A stretch of 64,000 nt of DNA from Orobanche coerulescens (Eukaryota > Streptophyta > Magnoliopsida > Lamiales > Orobanchaceae): contig CM065802.1 in NCBI GenBank assembly GCA_033398695.1, positions 138,742,096 through 138,806,095 of the forward strand, in the 5' to 3' direction. Below are positions 45,506 to 57,218 of the stretch, in pieces (position 1 is the first letter of the stretch; every line of letters starts with the position of its first letter). Below the pieces are notes generated by a model, which was not told the origin of the DNA, made no database searches, and worked only from the letters and a program-made list of their open reading frames with translations. The translations under genes were made by a program, and so were the position numbers.

Positions 45506-45830
45506 TTGTTACAAAATAACAACGTCTGAGTCTTAATTCTAAAATAATTCGGAATCGGCTAACTACGAATCATCTTTTGAAACTGTCGAAAAAAAATATA
45601 AATAAAATACAAAGTGTAGAGAAAAAGCAAAAACTAACAAAAATAGTAATAACAAATAAAAAATACAAATAGAAAATATATAAAAATAAAGACAAATATA
45701 AAGAATCTTCCTCCAATTAATGTAACATGAAAATACTTTAATTGGGATTACTGCTGTAATTAAGATGACCTTTATTTCAAAAATAATCTTAATAACAAAA
45801 ATCATCTAAACTTAAGTAATGTTTTTTTAA
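45506..45830 (-). mobile_element. Probable 3' end of an RTE-type LINE
   Basis: AATAATTCGGAATCGGCTAA and TTTTGAAACTGTCG near 45541-45590 echo the 3' end of the LINE at 51669-51730 (TGATTTGGGGTCGGCTAAC, TTTGAAACCGTC). The coding part is missing. The A-rich open frame here is incidental. Confidence 0.45.
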
Positions 45831-46092
45831 CAAGTGTAAAGAAATTTTAAATTTAGAAATTTGCAAAATCTAAATAAGCCAATATTAAAACTATATAGAA
45901 TAAAAATTGCTCGTATTTGTCAGTATATCCAAGTAGTATGAAATTAACAGTTAATAACAAAAGTAATCTAAAGCTGGCAATAGAAAAATATTTAATAATT
46001 CAAAAAACGAGGACAAACTAATAACAAGTCGGATGTATATGGTTGAAATTTTAACTGTTTTTAGTAGTTTTATACTTAATGTAAAGTTTTAT

Positions 46093-46243
46093 AGTAAAAC
46101 CTCGATAAATGAATATGATCGGGACCAGAAAAAAATATTCATTTAGTGAAATTATTCATTTTATAAAGAGTTGGGACCGGAGAAAATTATTCATTTAACG
46201 AGGTTATTCGTTTATCGAACATTCATTTATCGAGTTTTAACTG
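46093..46243. mobile_element. Small inverted-repeat MITE
   Basis: Ends AGTAAAACCTCGATAAATGA and TCATTTATCGAGTTTTAACT are inverted repeats of about 20 bp. The interior has GGGACCAGAAAAAA and GGGACCGGAGAAAA. TSD unclear. Confidence 0.6.
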
Positions 46244-47090
46244 TAATACTAGAGCCAATGTAGTGAGGATTACTTTTACTCCCATGGCCTCTCATTAAAA
46301 GGATACTCAAAGAGATACTCTTAAAGAGATACTTCTAAAACATTATTTTTTGTTAGAATAGAACAATATACTTTTGAAATAATAATTTGAGATTTAATTA
46401 AAATTTAATAAATTTTATTATATAATTTACAATATTAATTGTTTGAAAAATAAAATAATTTAAGATAAATTTCCGTTTCGTTGAAATGACTAAAACTAAA
46501 ATTTCATTCTCAACCAAGTCTACTCTTCAGAAAATTGTACACAACCTGCATTGTGCACTCTTAAAAGAGAACCACCATCATATCAGACCGGACAGACACT
46601 ATCATCTGTATACTCTTCTTCCTATACCCTAAAATTCAAATAACGAAGAATACTCTATTTAACAGGTCTTTCCAACCATACACATTATTACATCATACTC
46701 TATATTACTATGATTATCTCTTCGAAATGAAATACAGACAAAGACAGAGTATGGTTGGTGGAGATAGTAGTCTTAAATAGTAGCAGAGTAGTAGTATTAA
46801 AGAGCTGCCTACTCAATTTTAATCTTCTTAGTTGACCCATTTAGAAATGTTATCCTCAATTAGACCATTCAATTTACCACACGATACAAAAACATGACGC
46901 GAAAACAACATAAAAATTTAGCATTTGTGTTTGCATTTTGACTAGGCGACACGAAAATACACGACGGAGATTTAGTATTTGTGTTTTGTATTTATCCTTT
47001 CGGTACATGACACGACACTAAATATATATATATATATATAATATTTGATATTTAACTTTATAAAACATAGTACATTTTATGAATTCTATT
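46244..47090. other. AT-rich stretch with nothing recognised
   Basis: Contains a short (TA)n run near 47019-47042. No coding frame. Confidence 0.4.
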
Positions 47091-47094
47091 TGTA

Positions 47095-47838
47095 CTAAAT
47101 ATTAAAATTCGAAAATATAATATGAACTTTCATAAATTTTGTGTAAACTTTCATATTTTTGTTGCGCCCATAAACGGTTTCATAAAACAAGTTTTTGCCT
47201 TTTATTTGATCGAATATCGCCGCGGCCCCAGTGGAATATATTTCCGCGAAATTGGCCATGAGCTCGGGCCGGCGATAGCTTTGAGCGGCCGGAGCTGCCG
47301 AGGAAGAGGCAGGGGTTTTATTTTCCCGTCGAGGTTCTTGACGGGTCTCTTTGTAGTCACGCCTTTCGTCTTTCTTTTTATATGATCCTTTCTGATCGGA
47401 GGGCATGACTAGCATTGGCGCCGGCATGGCTTCCTCAGCAGCTATGTGGGAGCTGGCGCGCTCCAAAAATTCCTGGTAGGTGTGGGGGACATTCTGGCAC
47501 ACCGTCCAGCGAAAGAAAGAATTTTTGTGAAGGCCGGCATGGACAATAATGGCCAGCGCATCGTCGGACATGGGCTCCGTCTCCAATATCCGTTTATTAA
47601 AACGGGATATATAATCTTTAAGGGACTCGCTCGGCCCCTGGATCACGGAAGCAATGGATGATCGCGGGGCGACCCGCACAAGGGACCCCATAAAGTGGGA
47701 CCGGAATGTCGCCGAAAGCTGGGCCCATGTCTGAACCGAATGATGGGGCAGCGTCCGATACCATCTCTGGGCCCTTTCCCCCAGAGTTAGGGAAAACATG
47801 CGGCATCGGAACGCGTCCTCAGATCCATGTAGATCCAT
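47095..47838 (-). pseudogene. Ty3-type gag, C-terminal frame, truncated
   Basis: Minus strand. CRMFSLTLGERAQRWYRTLP, TWAQLSATFRSHFMGS, VIQGPSESLKDYISRFNKRI and YQEFLERASSHIAAEEA are a plant Tat-like retrotransposon gag domain. It is followed by a charged Lys/Arg-rich segment and then by unrelated AT-rich sequence from about 47160, so zinc finger, pol and the 3' LTR have been deleted. It belongs with the LTR at 48571-49301. It is a different family from elements A to D: LTR sequence and gag N-terminus do not match. Confidence 0.85.
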
Positions 47839-48503
47839 CCAAGAATTATAATGCCCCAGATGGGCGTTAGGGTCTGTTTCTCCGTTATATGGCGGAATTT
47901 GAGGAATTTTGAACTTTTCCGGGAGAGGTTCCGCAGAACGCTAGGGGCCAGGGGACTCTCCTGGCTGTTGAGCCCTTCCGAGCTTTGGGATAGCGGGAGT
48001 TGTTTATTTTCGAGCTCCGTAAGGCGCTTTTTTAGGAACTCGATCTCGCTCGAATTGTCGCCCGGAGTGGGAGGTAATATTTGCGTTGGATTTGGGGACA
48101 GGTGGTGAGCCTTCTCTTCCTTGCGGCTCTGACTCTGGACAGTAGGAGCCGGTGCTGCCTTTTCAATTTTTCTTCCTGCCCCGAGGCGATCAAAAACGGA
48201 CGGGGGGCGTGAAGGTTTACTTCTCCGAGAGGGATGTGAGCTTTCGCCGTGGCTCTCTGCCCTTTGATCGGCGGCCTCAGAGGCCGCCCTTTTTTTGCTT
48301 CGCCCCGAGGCAGCAGGACGGGCCGTCTGAGATTCTGCCTCGAGTTGATCCTCGGGTTTTTGAAGGGCCCCGCCCCCTGTAACTCTTGCCATAAGGGCTG
48401 CCATGCCTTGGAGGAAGGCAGGGTGTTTAAAGCATTCAACCACTTTAAGGAGGTTTTCTTCCTCCGTCGCGGGCTGAGGGTTTTTTGAACTGTTATGAGA
48501 CAT
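47787..48503 (-). pseudogene. Ty3-type gag, N-terminal frame
   Basis: Minus strand from the ATG at 48503: MSHNSSKNPQPATEEEN, FLQGMAALMARVTGG, a Ser/Arg-rich segment with PPSVFDRLGAGRKIE, and SSEIEFLKKRLTELENKQ, a short predicted coiled coil. It overlaps the C-terminal frame at 47787-47838 in another phase, so gag is frameshifted near there. Confidence 0.78.
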
Positions 48504-48570
48504 TGCTGGTGAAGGGTCTGTCTATACCTTTTTTTTTTTATCGGAGGTTGCCCTCCTTCTAGCGCCAATC

Positions 48571-49301
48571 TGTTGACGTCTGATTTGGTCAACGTCACGT
48601 GTACTGACCGGGACAAATGGGTCGAAGACACGTAGAAAATAACAAATAAAGTGGAAGATATTTGATCACTAAATTTTATTAATGACCTCTTGATAGCATA
48701 GAGCCGGGCGGAATAATGTATGCATCTTATTCGGTTTCTTGTTAATTACAAGTCTTTTTCTTTTTTCAAGATCTCTCTTTTTCTCTCTCTTCTTAATGCT
48801 CGAATTCCAAAAATCCTTTTTCTGTACATTTTTCCTATATATAGGCAGTCTAAGCGGTGGGAGATGACGGTGGCGCATGTCTGGGAATACGCCATAACAC
48901 TTGTCACCTGCATTTAACTCTTGGACACGTGGCGGCTATAAAGTGCCTTGGAAGGCGTGGCGCATGCGTTAATTGGCATGCGGGTCTATTTTGCCGACTT
49001 CCGGCAATGTCTATCCGGCAGGGTCGGTCCTCGGGTCCCCCGCCGCTCGGGTCGGCTTTGGGTCTGCCGCCGTTCGGGCCGGCCCTGCCGTAATCTCGAA
49101 CCGGGACATTTCCGTTCTTTCTCTGCTCGGCCTTCCTGGATCAGATACCGGGTCGGCCTTGGAGTTATCGTCCGTTCCGGTTTTTAGCGAGCCCGGTTGG
49201 AAATCGGGTTTTTTGTCCGGTCCGACTTCGGGTTCTGCTCGACCGATTTAGCTGCCCGGAGTGCCTACGTGGATTCTGAGTAGGCTGGGCTACCAACAAC
49301 A
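48571..49301 (-). mobile_element. 5' LTR of a truncated Ty3-type element, inserted in the GH17 gene
   Basis: 731 bp; starts TGTTGACGTCTG and ends GGGCTACCAACAACA. On the minus strand the primer-binding region GATTGGCGCTAGAAGGAGG lies between LTR and gag. The flanking host bases on the right are CGTAC (49302-49306), the presumed TSD; its partner is lost with the deleted 3' half. Confidence 0.82.
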
Positions 49302-50043
49302 CGTACACCGCATCCATCAGCAAATCAAACATGTTGCCGTAAGTTCTCTTGGTAAATTTATCGAAAACCCCGCTGTTGGGCCCGAAAACCGAGAAGCTGG
49401 CGTTTTCACGGTTGTAGCTGAAGAACGGGTACGGGTTCACCATGAAAGGCGATTTGGTATCGTTATGAAATTGGAGCAGGGGGGCCAGCACCCCCTCAGC
49501 CCAACCCGGCCGGAACCTGGCCATGCTCGGGGGATCCGACGATTCGAGGATTCCCAAGGAATGGGCGGTGGTGACTTTGATGTCTTTGATGTCGGAAAGG
49601 AGGAGGGCCTGGTTGAGTGTCGACATGGCGGAGACGAGGTTGTCGACCAGGATCTGTGGGCCCCAGTGGAGGATTTCGTTGCCTACGAGGATGTAGTTGA
49701 TTTTGGTGCGTGGGTGGAAGGGGCTGATGTTCTCGGTGACCCAGCGGCGGGCGAAGGAGAGGCTGGTGAGGTTGGGGATCTCGACGTTGGGGACGGTGAC
49801 CGCGACGAGGATTCCGGTGCCTGCGAAGGCACGCAGTATTTCGGGGTTCACGTCGAAGATTTTGATGCGGTCGATAGTGGTCTGGTGTTTGAGGAACTGC
49901 GCCACCTGAGCGGGTGGAGGGAGGTTGTCTCCGACGGTGCCATAGTTGACGCCGATGGACTGCAAGGTGGTGGTGGTAGCCGAGAGGAGGCCTAGCAAGA
50001 GGGCTGTCGCGGCAGAGTAATATCTCGTTACTAAGACCGCCAT
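49302..50043 (-). pseudogene. GH17 glucan endo-1,3-beta-glucosidase, truncated by an LTR insertion
   Basis: From the ATG at 50043 the minus strand encodes a signal-peptide-like start (TALLLGLLSATTTTLQ), then the GH17 fold: SIGVNYGTVGDNLPPPAQVA, DRIKIFDVNPEILRAFAGTG, VTENISPFHPRTKINYILVG and GNEIL with the acid/base Glu (about residue 123), then NPYPFFSYNRENASFSVFGP and YGNMFDLLMDAVYV. At that point the LTR begins. The second catalytic Glu and the rest of the barrel are absent, so no active enzyme can be made. GH17 enzymes hydrolyse callose in the apoplast. The remaining 247 residues have no internal stop, which suggests recent disruption. No trace of the 3' half was found to the left. Confidence 0.9.
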
Positions 50044-50147
50044 GGCAAGAGACGGTAGAGATGCTCTTAAGTATGGTGATAAATTTTTATTTTCAACAGC
50101 TAATACTACGAAGATGGCTAAAATTGTACATTAGTTATATTAAATAT

Positions 50148-50756
50148 CAAACTTTTCTTACATATTAAGGGACTTATTCTCACCATCCATCCCAAAAAAA
50201 ATCAATGGTTGAGATTAAAAACATATAATATTTCACATATTTTTTATAATTTAAATATCTCTTAAACTGTTAATCGTTAAGCGAAAATAATTACACCATC
50301 GCGACGAGCATTTAATTATCTTTCTATAGACGGGCATTTTGATATACTTTCGACAATTTTTTTTTTTTTCACGTTTTTTTCCGTGGCCGAAAAATCACAT
50401 GTGATATATCATATATGATATGTAATATCATATATGCATATCATATGTGATATGTAATATCATATATGATATATCATATTTGATTTTTTCGGCCACGGAA
50501 AAAAACGTGAAAAAAGCGAAAAAAAAAATTGTCGAAAGTATATCAAAGTATCTATAGAAAAATAATTAAATGCTCGTCGTAACGGTATATTTTTTTTGAC
50601 TTAATGATTAACAGTTTAAAAGATATTGATATTTGAAAAAAATGATAAAAGTGGATTTTTTAAATTGTTGGGATTAAATTTCATCCATTAAATTAAATAA
50701 AGATGGAAGGAAGATGGAGAGTGGAAATTAATATCTTAGTATGTAAAAAAAGTTTG
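50148..50756. mobile_element. Long foldback (inverted-repeat) element upstream of the GH17 gene
   Basis: Two arms of about 250-300 bp are complementary: CTTTCGACAATTTTTTTT, TTTTTTCCGTGGCCGAAAAA and AGCATTTAATTATCTTTC on the left, each with its complement on the right; the centre is a run of ATATCATATATG words. The arms extend outward to AAACTTTTCTTACATA and TATGTAAAAAAAGTTT. TTAAATA on both sides may be the TSD. Noncoding; lies about 105 bp from the GH17 start. Confidence 0.75.
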
Positions 50757-51618
50757 GTGCTTAAATAATCTTAAATGGTAAGCTGATTTTCTTGGGTGAC
50801 TCGCGCAAGGACCGAAAGTTGAACCACCAACAAAAAGACAAAGTAATTAAGAAAAAGTATATTCCAGCAGTCTTGCTTTTATGTTTTTTTTTCTTCAACT
50901 ATTTTTTATTTGTATCTTTCAGTAATATTACTATAAAACCCTTTTCCACATCTTTAAATTATAACATAAATAATCAAACAAACAACTCGAAAGCTATGAA
51001 TCGTGAACAGATAGGATCCGATTGATCCTCTTAAGTGTATGTCACCATAATGTGCACTGCTGTGCGTACGATTCGCCATACACATACACAAATTTATACG
51101 GGTGTATGTAATCAAACGACTGTGCATTGCACAGTACCATACTGTGCAGCAGGTGCACAGTAGAAGATCCAGGTCCGAACAAATATGATTGATCACAATA
51201 TATTTAAATAATAGTTTATATTGAGAGTAAATAAATTTTCTTTTTAGATTTGTGCGATGTGTACAACAAGCTTTCCCCCCTTCCTGACAGCCGTCTTAAC
51301 CTTACTCACTTTTTTTTTTCTTTTCTAATATTACCTTTGTATTTTAGTTTTGTTTTTTCCTTTTTACATTCTTTATTTATTTATTTTATTCTTTTTTGAA
51401 TTTTTATTTTACTTTATTATTATCAAAATTAATAATTTCTATTATTTATTTATTTATATTATATTATTTATGATTAAAATAATTGCGACACAATATAATA
51501 AATAATACGAAAATACAATCAACATTGATAAATAAACTATTCAATTAAATTATCTAGTCATCAAATCTAACCAAGATTGTATCCTTTCTCCTTATGGATC
51601 AGCCCATCCGTTACAATC
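50757..51618. other. Unassigned AT-rich stretch
   Basis: No coding frame. Near 51100-51170 there are repeated TGTGCA words (GTGCATTGCACAGTA, GTGCAGCAGGTGCACAG) forming small inverted repeats. Confidence 0.4.
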
Positions 51619-51639
51619 TTCACTCACATTATTCCACCA

Positions 51640-53067
51640 CAACAACAACAACAACAACAACAACAACATCTAAGCCTTAGTCCCAAAATGATTTGGGGTC
51701 GGCTAACATGAATCAAACTTTGAAACCGTCAATAATCGTTACATAAATAACATAAAAGGAAAAAAGAGGGAAAAAGTAGAGAAAAAAGCAAATAAAAAAA
51801 GAGAATGAATGTAAAAAAAAAAAGAAAAAAAAAAGAAAAAAAAAAAGATAACATGAAATAAAAGAAAATAGGAATTAAAAAAAAAAAAGAATCAGACTCC
51901 ATCCACCATCCGTATTCTTTCCCGCCACATTTGCCTCTCCATCGCCATACTTTCTCCAATTCCAAGAAACCGCATATCATTTTCAATCATCTTTATCCAA
52001 GTTTTCTTGGGTCTTCCTCTACCTTTCACAACATTACTTGCTCCCCAACTTTCTAGCCTCCTCAATGGGGCATCAATAGGTCTTCTTCTCACATGACCAA
52101 ACCATCGTAATCGATTCTCCATCATCTTGTCTTCTATAGACGCAACTCTTACCTTCTCTCCGATCACCTCATTTAAGGCCGATCCTTTTTGTATGACCAC
52201 ACATCCATCGTAGCATACGCATCTCCGCCACATTCATCTTTTGAACGTGACACTTTGTTTCTGACCCAACACTCGGTGTCATATAACAAAGCAGCCTAAT
52301 TGCCGTGCGGTAAAATTTACCCTTTAATCTATGAGGCATGCCGGATCACATAAAACCCTGTGGCACTCTTCCACTTCAACCACCCCGCCTTTATTCTCAT
52401 GAGCCACATCGCCATCTAGCTCTCCATCCTTTTGGATAATAGATCCAAGATACCGAAAGAAAGTGGATCCATGAACAACTTTCCCATCAAATGTGATCAT
52501 CCCCGCCTCTCTATCACTGTTTGCTAAACCTACACTCCATATATTGATCTTACTTACCTTTCCTAAAGCCTCGAGCATCCAAAGTATCCCTCCAAAGTTC
52601 AAATTAATGTTGCACACCAACCTTCGTTTCATCAATCAACACAATATCATCTGCGAACATCATACACCACGGAACGTCATTTTGAATTTCTCTTGTCAAT
52701 TCGTCCATGACTATGGCAAAGAGAAAAGGACTAAGAGCAGATCCTTGATGCACCCAATCGTAATAGGGAATTCTTCTGTCCTCCCAACATTAGTACGTAC
52801 ACTTGTACTAGCTCCCTCATACATGTCCTTTATAATGTCAATATATTTCCGCGATACACCCTTCTTTGCTAAGGCCCACCAAAGTACTTCTCTTGGTACT
52901 TTATCATATGCCTTCTCTAAATCAATAAAAACCATATGCAGATCTTTCTTTTTATCTCGATAATGTTCCATCAACTGCCGGATAAGATAAATTGCTTCCA
53001 TGGTCGATCTTCCAGGCATAAATCCAAACTGATTTTCTGTTATCTTCACACATTTCCTGATCCTTTG
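51640..53067 (-). mobile_element. 5'-truncated RTE-type LINE
   Basis: Flanked by a perfect 21-bp TSD (51619-51639 and 53068-53088). Minus-strand order: a reverse transcriptase segment with [20 protein letters not shown] and [19 protein letters not shown] (near 52900-53040), YLGSIIQKDGELDGDV (near 52440), and the C-terminal [14 protein letters not shown] and [13 protein letters not shown] (near 52000-52130). It ends in a (TTG)n-type tail, seen as (AAC)n at 51640-51668. Frames contain shifts and stops. The 5' endonuclease region is absent. Confidence 0.92.
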
Positions 53068-53152
53068 TTCACTCACATTATTCCACCATAAAATTAAAAT
53101 TGGTGGTGCAGAATAATCAGAGTTCAAAAAAACTTGAACAAAATGATTATCA

Positions 53153-53866
53153 TTAACTTACTATATGTTGACGTCGTTGAAATGAAATTGGAGTTGACCT
53201 AAATGGCAAGTGTGTAAAACAACTGCCACTAAGAGGAGTAAATGCATGCAGATGCAGCACAATATTATATCTTGTTGCAATGACAACCCCATAGATAATG
53301 TCCATCCAACTCCACTGTGGTGCCGGAGATTCGAAGAAATTTAGTGCTCGCATCATATTATCGGCATCACCTCGTTCAAGATAAACACGATCGTAGAACT
53401 TCGTATTTTGTTCAATTTCATAGTAAATATCTACCCGAACCTGCTTCCAACGATCTTCTGAATTATACCCGACTTGTACGGCTATCGCCCTATATCCACA
53501 GTTACCATCCTGAAGAATATCAACTGTATGACTAACATGACTCCAATATGCACTTGACATTTGTGTGATATATGGATCATTGATTCCTTTTCCTGAATTT
53601 CGTGTACGAGTGTTCGTAGACTCAAAGCAAGAGCGCATCCTCGGCTGACTTTACTCTTTTTTACTAGGCCGATCTTTTTTTTTGTTGTAGGGTGGTTCTT
53701 GATATTTGCAGTTAGATAGATCTACCATGTCAATCATTTTATCTAACATATGATATCTCATAGTTAGATCCATTTTATCCAACTGCGTCTTTAACGTTGT
53801 CATTCTATCGGGGGATCTCGCCACATTTGGCAAAGCAGAGGTCATGGATAACCTTTTCCAGTGGCA
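53153..53866 (-). pseudogene. OTU cysteine protease fragment, probably from a MULE transposon
   Basis: The minus-strand frame 53153-53638 has VDILQDGNCGYRAIAVQVGY, with the Asp-Gly-Asn-Cys box of OTU proteases, then DRWKQVRVDIYYEIEQNTKF, SPAPQWSWMDIIYGVVIATR and LHLHAFTPLSG. An upstream frame (53651-53866) has NVARSPDRMTTLKTQLDKM and KKKDRPSKKE, like the linker between MULE transposase and OTU domains in plants. One stop separates the two. OTU domains cleave ubiquitin chains; their role in these transposons is not settled. The catalytic His near the C-terminus could not be identified with confidence. Confidence 0.7.
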
Positions 53867-54509
53867 GTGGATCGCCTACTGGAATTGAGAAGAATTGTGA
53901 CTGAAAAAACGATAAGTGATGCTTATACATGGCAAACCATATACAAATTTGTAACTACAATTACAATTGTCTAGATTGTTAGGATTGTATATTGCAAATT
54001 ATACTTTATGCTTATATTACCTAATTTCCCTATTAATACCTATGAGAATATTAATTACATTTAATCACATATTTTGCATATTTATTCACGTTATGGTTAT
54101 GCAAATGAAATGTCTAATTATTTTATATTGTAGATAATGTGGTGTGTTGGTGTCACACGGAAGATCACATTATCGGTGCCTTATAAAATAATATAATAGT
54201 TCACAACCTATATAATTATTAGACAAATTATATAAAAGGTTGTAGTGTATACTTGAGAATGGTTGGTCTTGACTATTAGCATGCATTAACGTATTTGCAT
54301 ACGTTGAACTGGATCGAGGTGACATAGTGTCTTCTGTACTGACTGTAAGAAAAATGTAAATCTCGGATAATTATTATTTCTTAATTCTAAGTATATAATA
54401 TTTAATTGTGTATTTATAATAATTATTTCTTTGATTTACCATAGGTGAGAGTCAAAATGATCGACTCAATAAGCCTCGTATCTTGGGCAATAATATTGTT
54501 TATACCACA

Positions 54510-55739
54510 TGTTGTGTCAAGAATTAACACTCTCCGACCGACGATCGCCTCGGAGATCGGGCGACCGAGTCATCGCTGAAAGGCCTGAGGCAGAATCGCT
54601 GACCGACTGGGCGGCCGAGCCTTTACCTAGCGGACAAGCTAAATCGGCCAACCGAAGGTCCCAGGACAAGTCCCGGCACCGAGCGATCGACATCAAAGGC
54701 GATCATCTCTCGGTACCCGGCGACCGACTCCTGGCGACCGACTTACGGACGATCCTCTCTCGGCTCCTGCCGACCGACCCTTGGTGACCGACCAATGCCG
54801 ACCCTCAGCAACTGGCCGATGGCGACCTCTGATGGCCAGCTAGAGACGACCGCCTCATGTCGACCAGCGCCGATGGCCATCCAGTCGGCAAAGGCCGAGC
54901 CTCAAGACTGGCACCACGTGCAAGAGCCGAGACAAGATCCGCGAATCTCGGGTCATTGACCACAGCCTGGCAGAATCATTCCACCAGCCGACAAGCCGCC
55001 GAAAGTTGTCAGTAGGGCCGCATGTGACAGTAAGTCCGCCGAAAGCTGTCAGTAGGGCCGCATGTGACAGTGACTCTGGACGCGTGCTGGCTCCTCATTG
55101 GACCGCCCAGCTGGCGCCGGCACCTACCTTGGACTTTAGCCCGGCAGCCCGGGAGATCGCCCCATTATAATATTGGCCGGCAGACGATCGCCCCATTATT
55201 ATAATGGCCGGAAGGCGATCGCCCACCAAAGGACAAGACTGGGCTGCCACTATAAATACACGGCTCCCTACACTTGTCCAAAGGACCGAGATTTTGGCTC
55301 ACAAAACACTATCTGCATTCCCACGAGATTCAGCACTTGGATTCTTCTTGAACTTCCTTCGGATTTCACGCAATACAGAAGCAAAACACCCAGCACTTGG
55401 CTATCTCCAACTCTTGGCAACAGCTATCTTTCGGTATTTACTTCTCCCGGCCTCTCTCATCAAGAAGACGATCGGCGGGGACGAAGAACACCGAGCTTCG
55501 CTCAAGAGCCGGATTAACAGAGTCTTTTTACACTCATTGTATTTAGATTTCTCTCATTAATACTTGTATCCACGAATATTTGTATTAATAATATCTCGCG
55601 AGAGCATTCAAGCCCGGGCCTAACAAACCCGGTAAATCTTGTATTATTTATCTTCTCTCGGAAGTGCTCCCGCAAATTGTTGTTTGTTGTCCGCCTTCCA
55701 GCAGTATTAATCTTCGGATAAATATTTTGGGCAACAACA
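54510..55739 (+). repeat. Element C 5' LTR
   Basis: TATA box TATAAATA at 55251-55258. A local duplication (GTCAGTAGGGCCGCATGTGA, twice near 55010 and 55050) is present in both LTRs. GCGATCG-type words are frequent. Confidence 0.93.
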
Positions 55740-55868
55740 ATTGGCGCTAGAGGGAGGGGATCCAACCCTCAAATTTTTTATACCTACCGTCCCGAAGAAC
55801 ACTCACTGTTCTCGGGGCAGATACTTGAAGTGACACTCACTGCGCTTCAAAGAAATCTTTCAGAAATC

Positions 55869-57218
55869 ATGTCTTCCGCCTCCGCGTCGAAGAAAGCCGC
55901 TGACAATGGCGGACCCACTCTGCCTGGCCCCAGTCGAGCCGCACTGATGGTGGAAGGCGGCCGCATGTCGAGATGCTCGATCCCATCCCTGGACGGCGGC
56001 CCAAGCCTCTCGCTCGATCAGCTCCGAACCAAGGAACAGATCGACGAGGTCATGGCCGTCCTACAGGAGCGACAGAGTGCTCTCGACGCGCCTCCTGCTA
56101 TCACCCCCTCGGCCGCCCGCCGGAAGTCCAAGCGGAAGCTCAAGGCGTTACTGGCCGAGCGATCGCCAGGAGGCTCTCGTCCGCAAGAAGAGGCGCTCGC
56201 ACTGGGGCACCTCGTCTTCGATCGCACAGGCGGTGACCCGACACAGCGGCCGGGCGATCCGGCCCAGCTACGAGACGACGGAGTTTGAGTCCGTCACCAG
56301 GAGCTCGGCCTACCCGGCTCCCAGAAGGCAGCCCAGCCGTCTGGCTCCCCCTCGCCAAATTGCCGAGGTCGGCAGCAGCGGAGTCCGGAGATCGGTACAC
56401 GATCGCCTCGGCTCCCGCTCCCAAAGCCGATCAGCAAGCGACCGAGCCACGGCGATGGCTGCGATGCAACGTCAGATCGACGACATGAAGGCGCTCCTGC
56501 AATCCAGGGCAGGCGCCATGAAGACGGTCGCCGAGCCAAGCGGCCGCTCGCGATCGACATCGAGCTCGCCCCTGTTCAGCACAAGATCGCTCCCCCGCAA
56601 ACACCCGTGTACGAGGGGCGATCGGACCCCCAGACGCACCTGAGGAAGTTCAACATCTACATGACCGGGTGTGGGGCATCTGATGCGACCAGGTGCCGAA
56701 TGTTCCCTCTGACACTGGACGACCTCGCCCACCGGTGGTACACCTCATTGCCACCTCGGTCCATTGGCTCCTTTAACGAGCTGGCGCACGTCTTCACGGA
56801 ATACTTCGCCACCAGAGTCGTCCGGCCAGAAGGTCGCCTTCGCATGATGCAAATCAAGCAGGGAGAAGAAGAGTCCGACTCGGACTACATCGACCGGGTA
56901 GACGGGATCATCCTCAACGGCGAACCCGTAAGCGATGAGACCGCCCTCTACGCGGTCCTAGGAGGGTTTCAGGGTTTTTCGCCTATGTTCAGGCATCTCA
57001 CGAAGACCCAACCGACGACCTACACAGCCTTCCGGGCTAGAGCCACAGATTTCCTGGCCAGGCAAAGGCTTCTTCTTAGCCTAGGAGTACCGCGATCGGC
57101 GCCCGAGCGACGACCTCCAGTCTTCCAGCCCGAGCGACGACCTCCAGTCTTCCAGCCCGATCGCTACTATCCAACAGAGCCGGAGGACTCGCTCACCGCC
57201 TACAGTCCACCATTTTAA
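55869..57218 (+). pseudogene. Element C gag, three overlapping frames
   Basis: Frame 1 (ATG at 55869): MSSASASKKAADN, SLSLDQLRTKEQIDEVMAVL and RRKSKRKLKALLAERSPGG, to a stop at 56286. Frame 2 continues from about 56230 to 56530 (SYETTEFESVTRSSAY, MAAMQRQIDDMKALLQS). Frame 3 (56607-57218, or from about 56540) has the conserved gag domain: MYEGRSDPQTHLRKF, CRMFPLTLDDLAHRWYTSLP, ALYAVLGGFQGFSPMF and RQRLLLSLGVPRSAP. The C-terminal region repeats SAPERRPPVFQP/ERRPPVFQP. Two frameshifts therefore break gag even in this young copy. No zinc finger and no pol follow. Confidence 0.82.

Noticed and set aside
45563..45805. 80-residue hydrophobic frame on the minus strand
   Set aside because: It arises from an A-rich tract after a LINE 3' end and has no domain.
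49261..49995. Plus-strand 244-residue frame across the GH17 gene
   Set aside because: It is antisense to a clear GH17 reading frame with signal peptide and catalytic region and has no recognisable domain.
18692..50043. The X8 exon and the GH17 fragment being two halves of one GH17-X8 gene split by 30 kb of insertions
   Set aside because: Both are on the minus strand in the right order, but the GH17 middle and second catalytic region are absent between them, and the X8 exon looks like a small Ole e 10-type gene. Not excluded, but unsupported.
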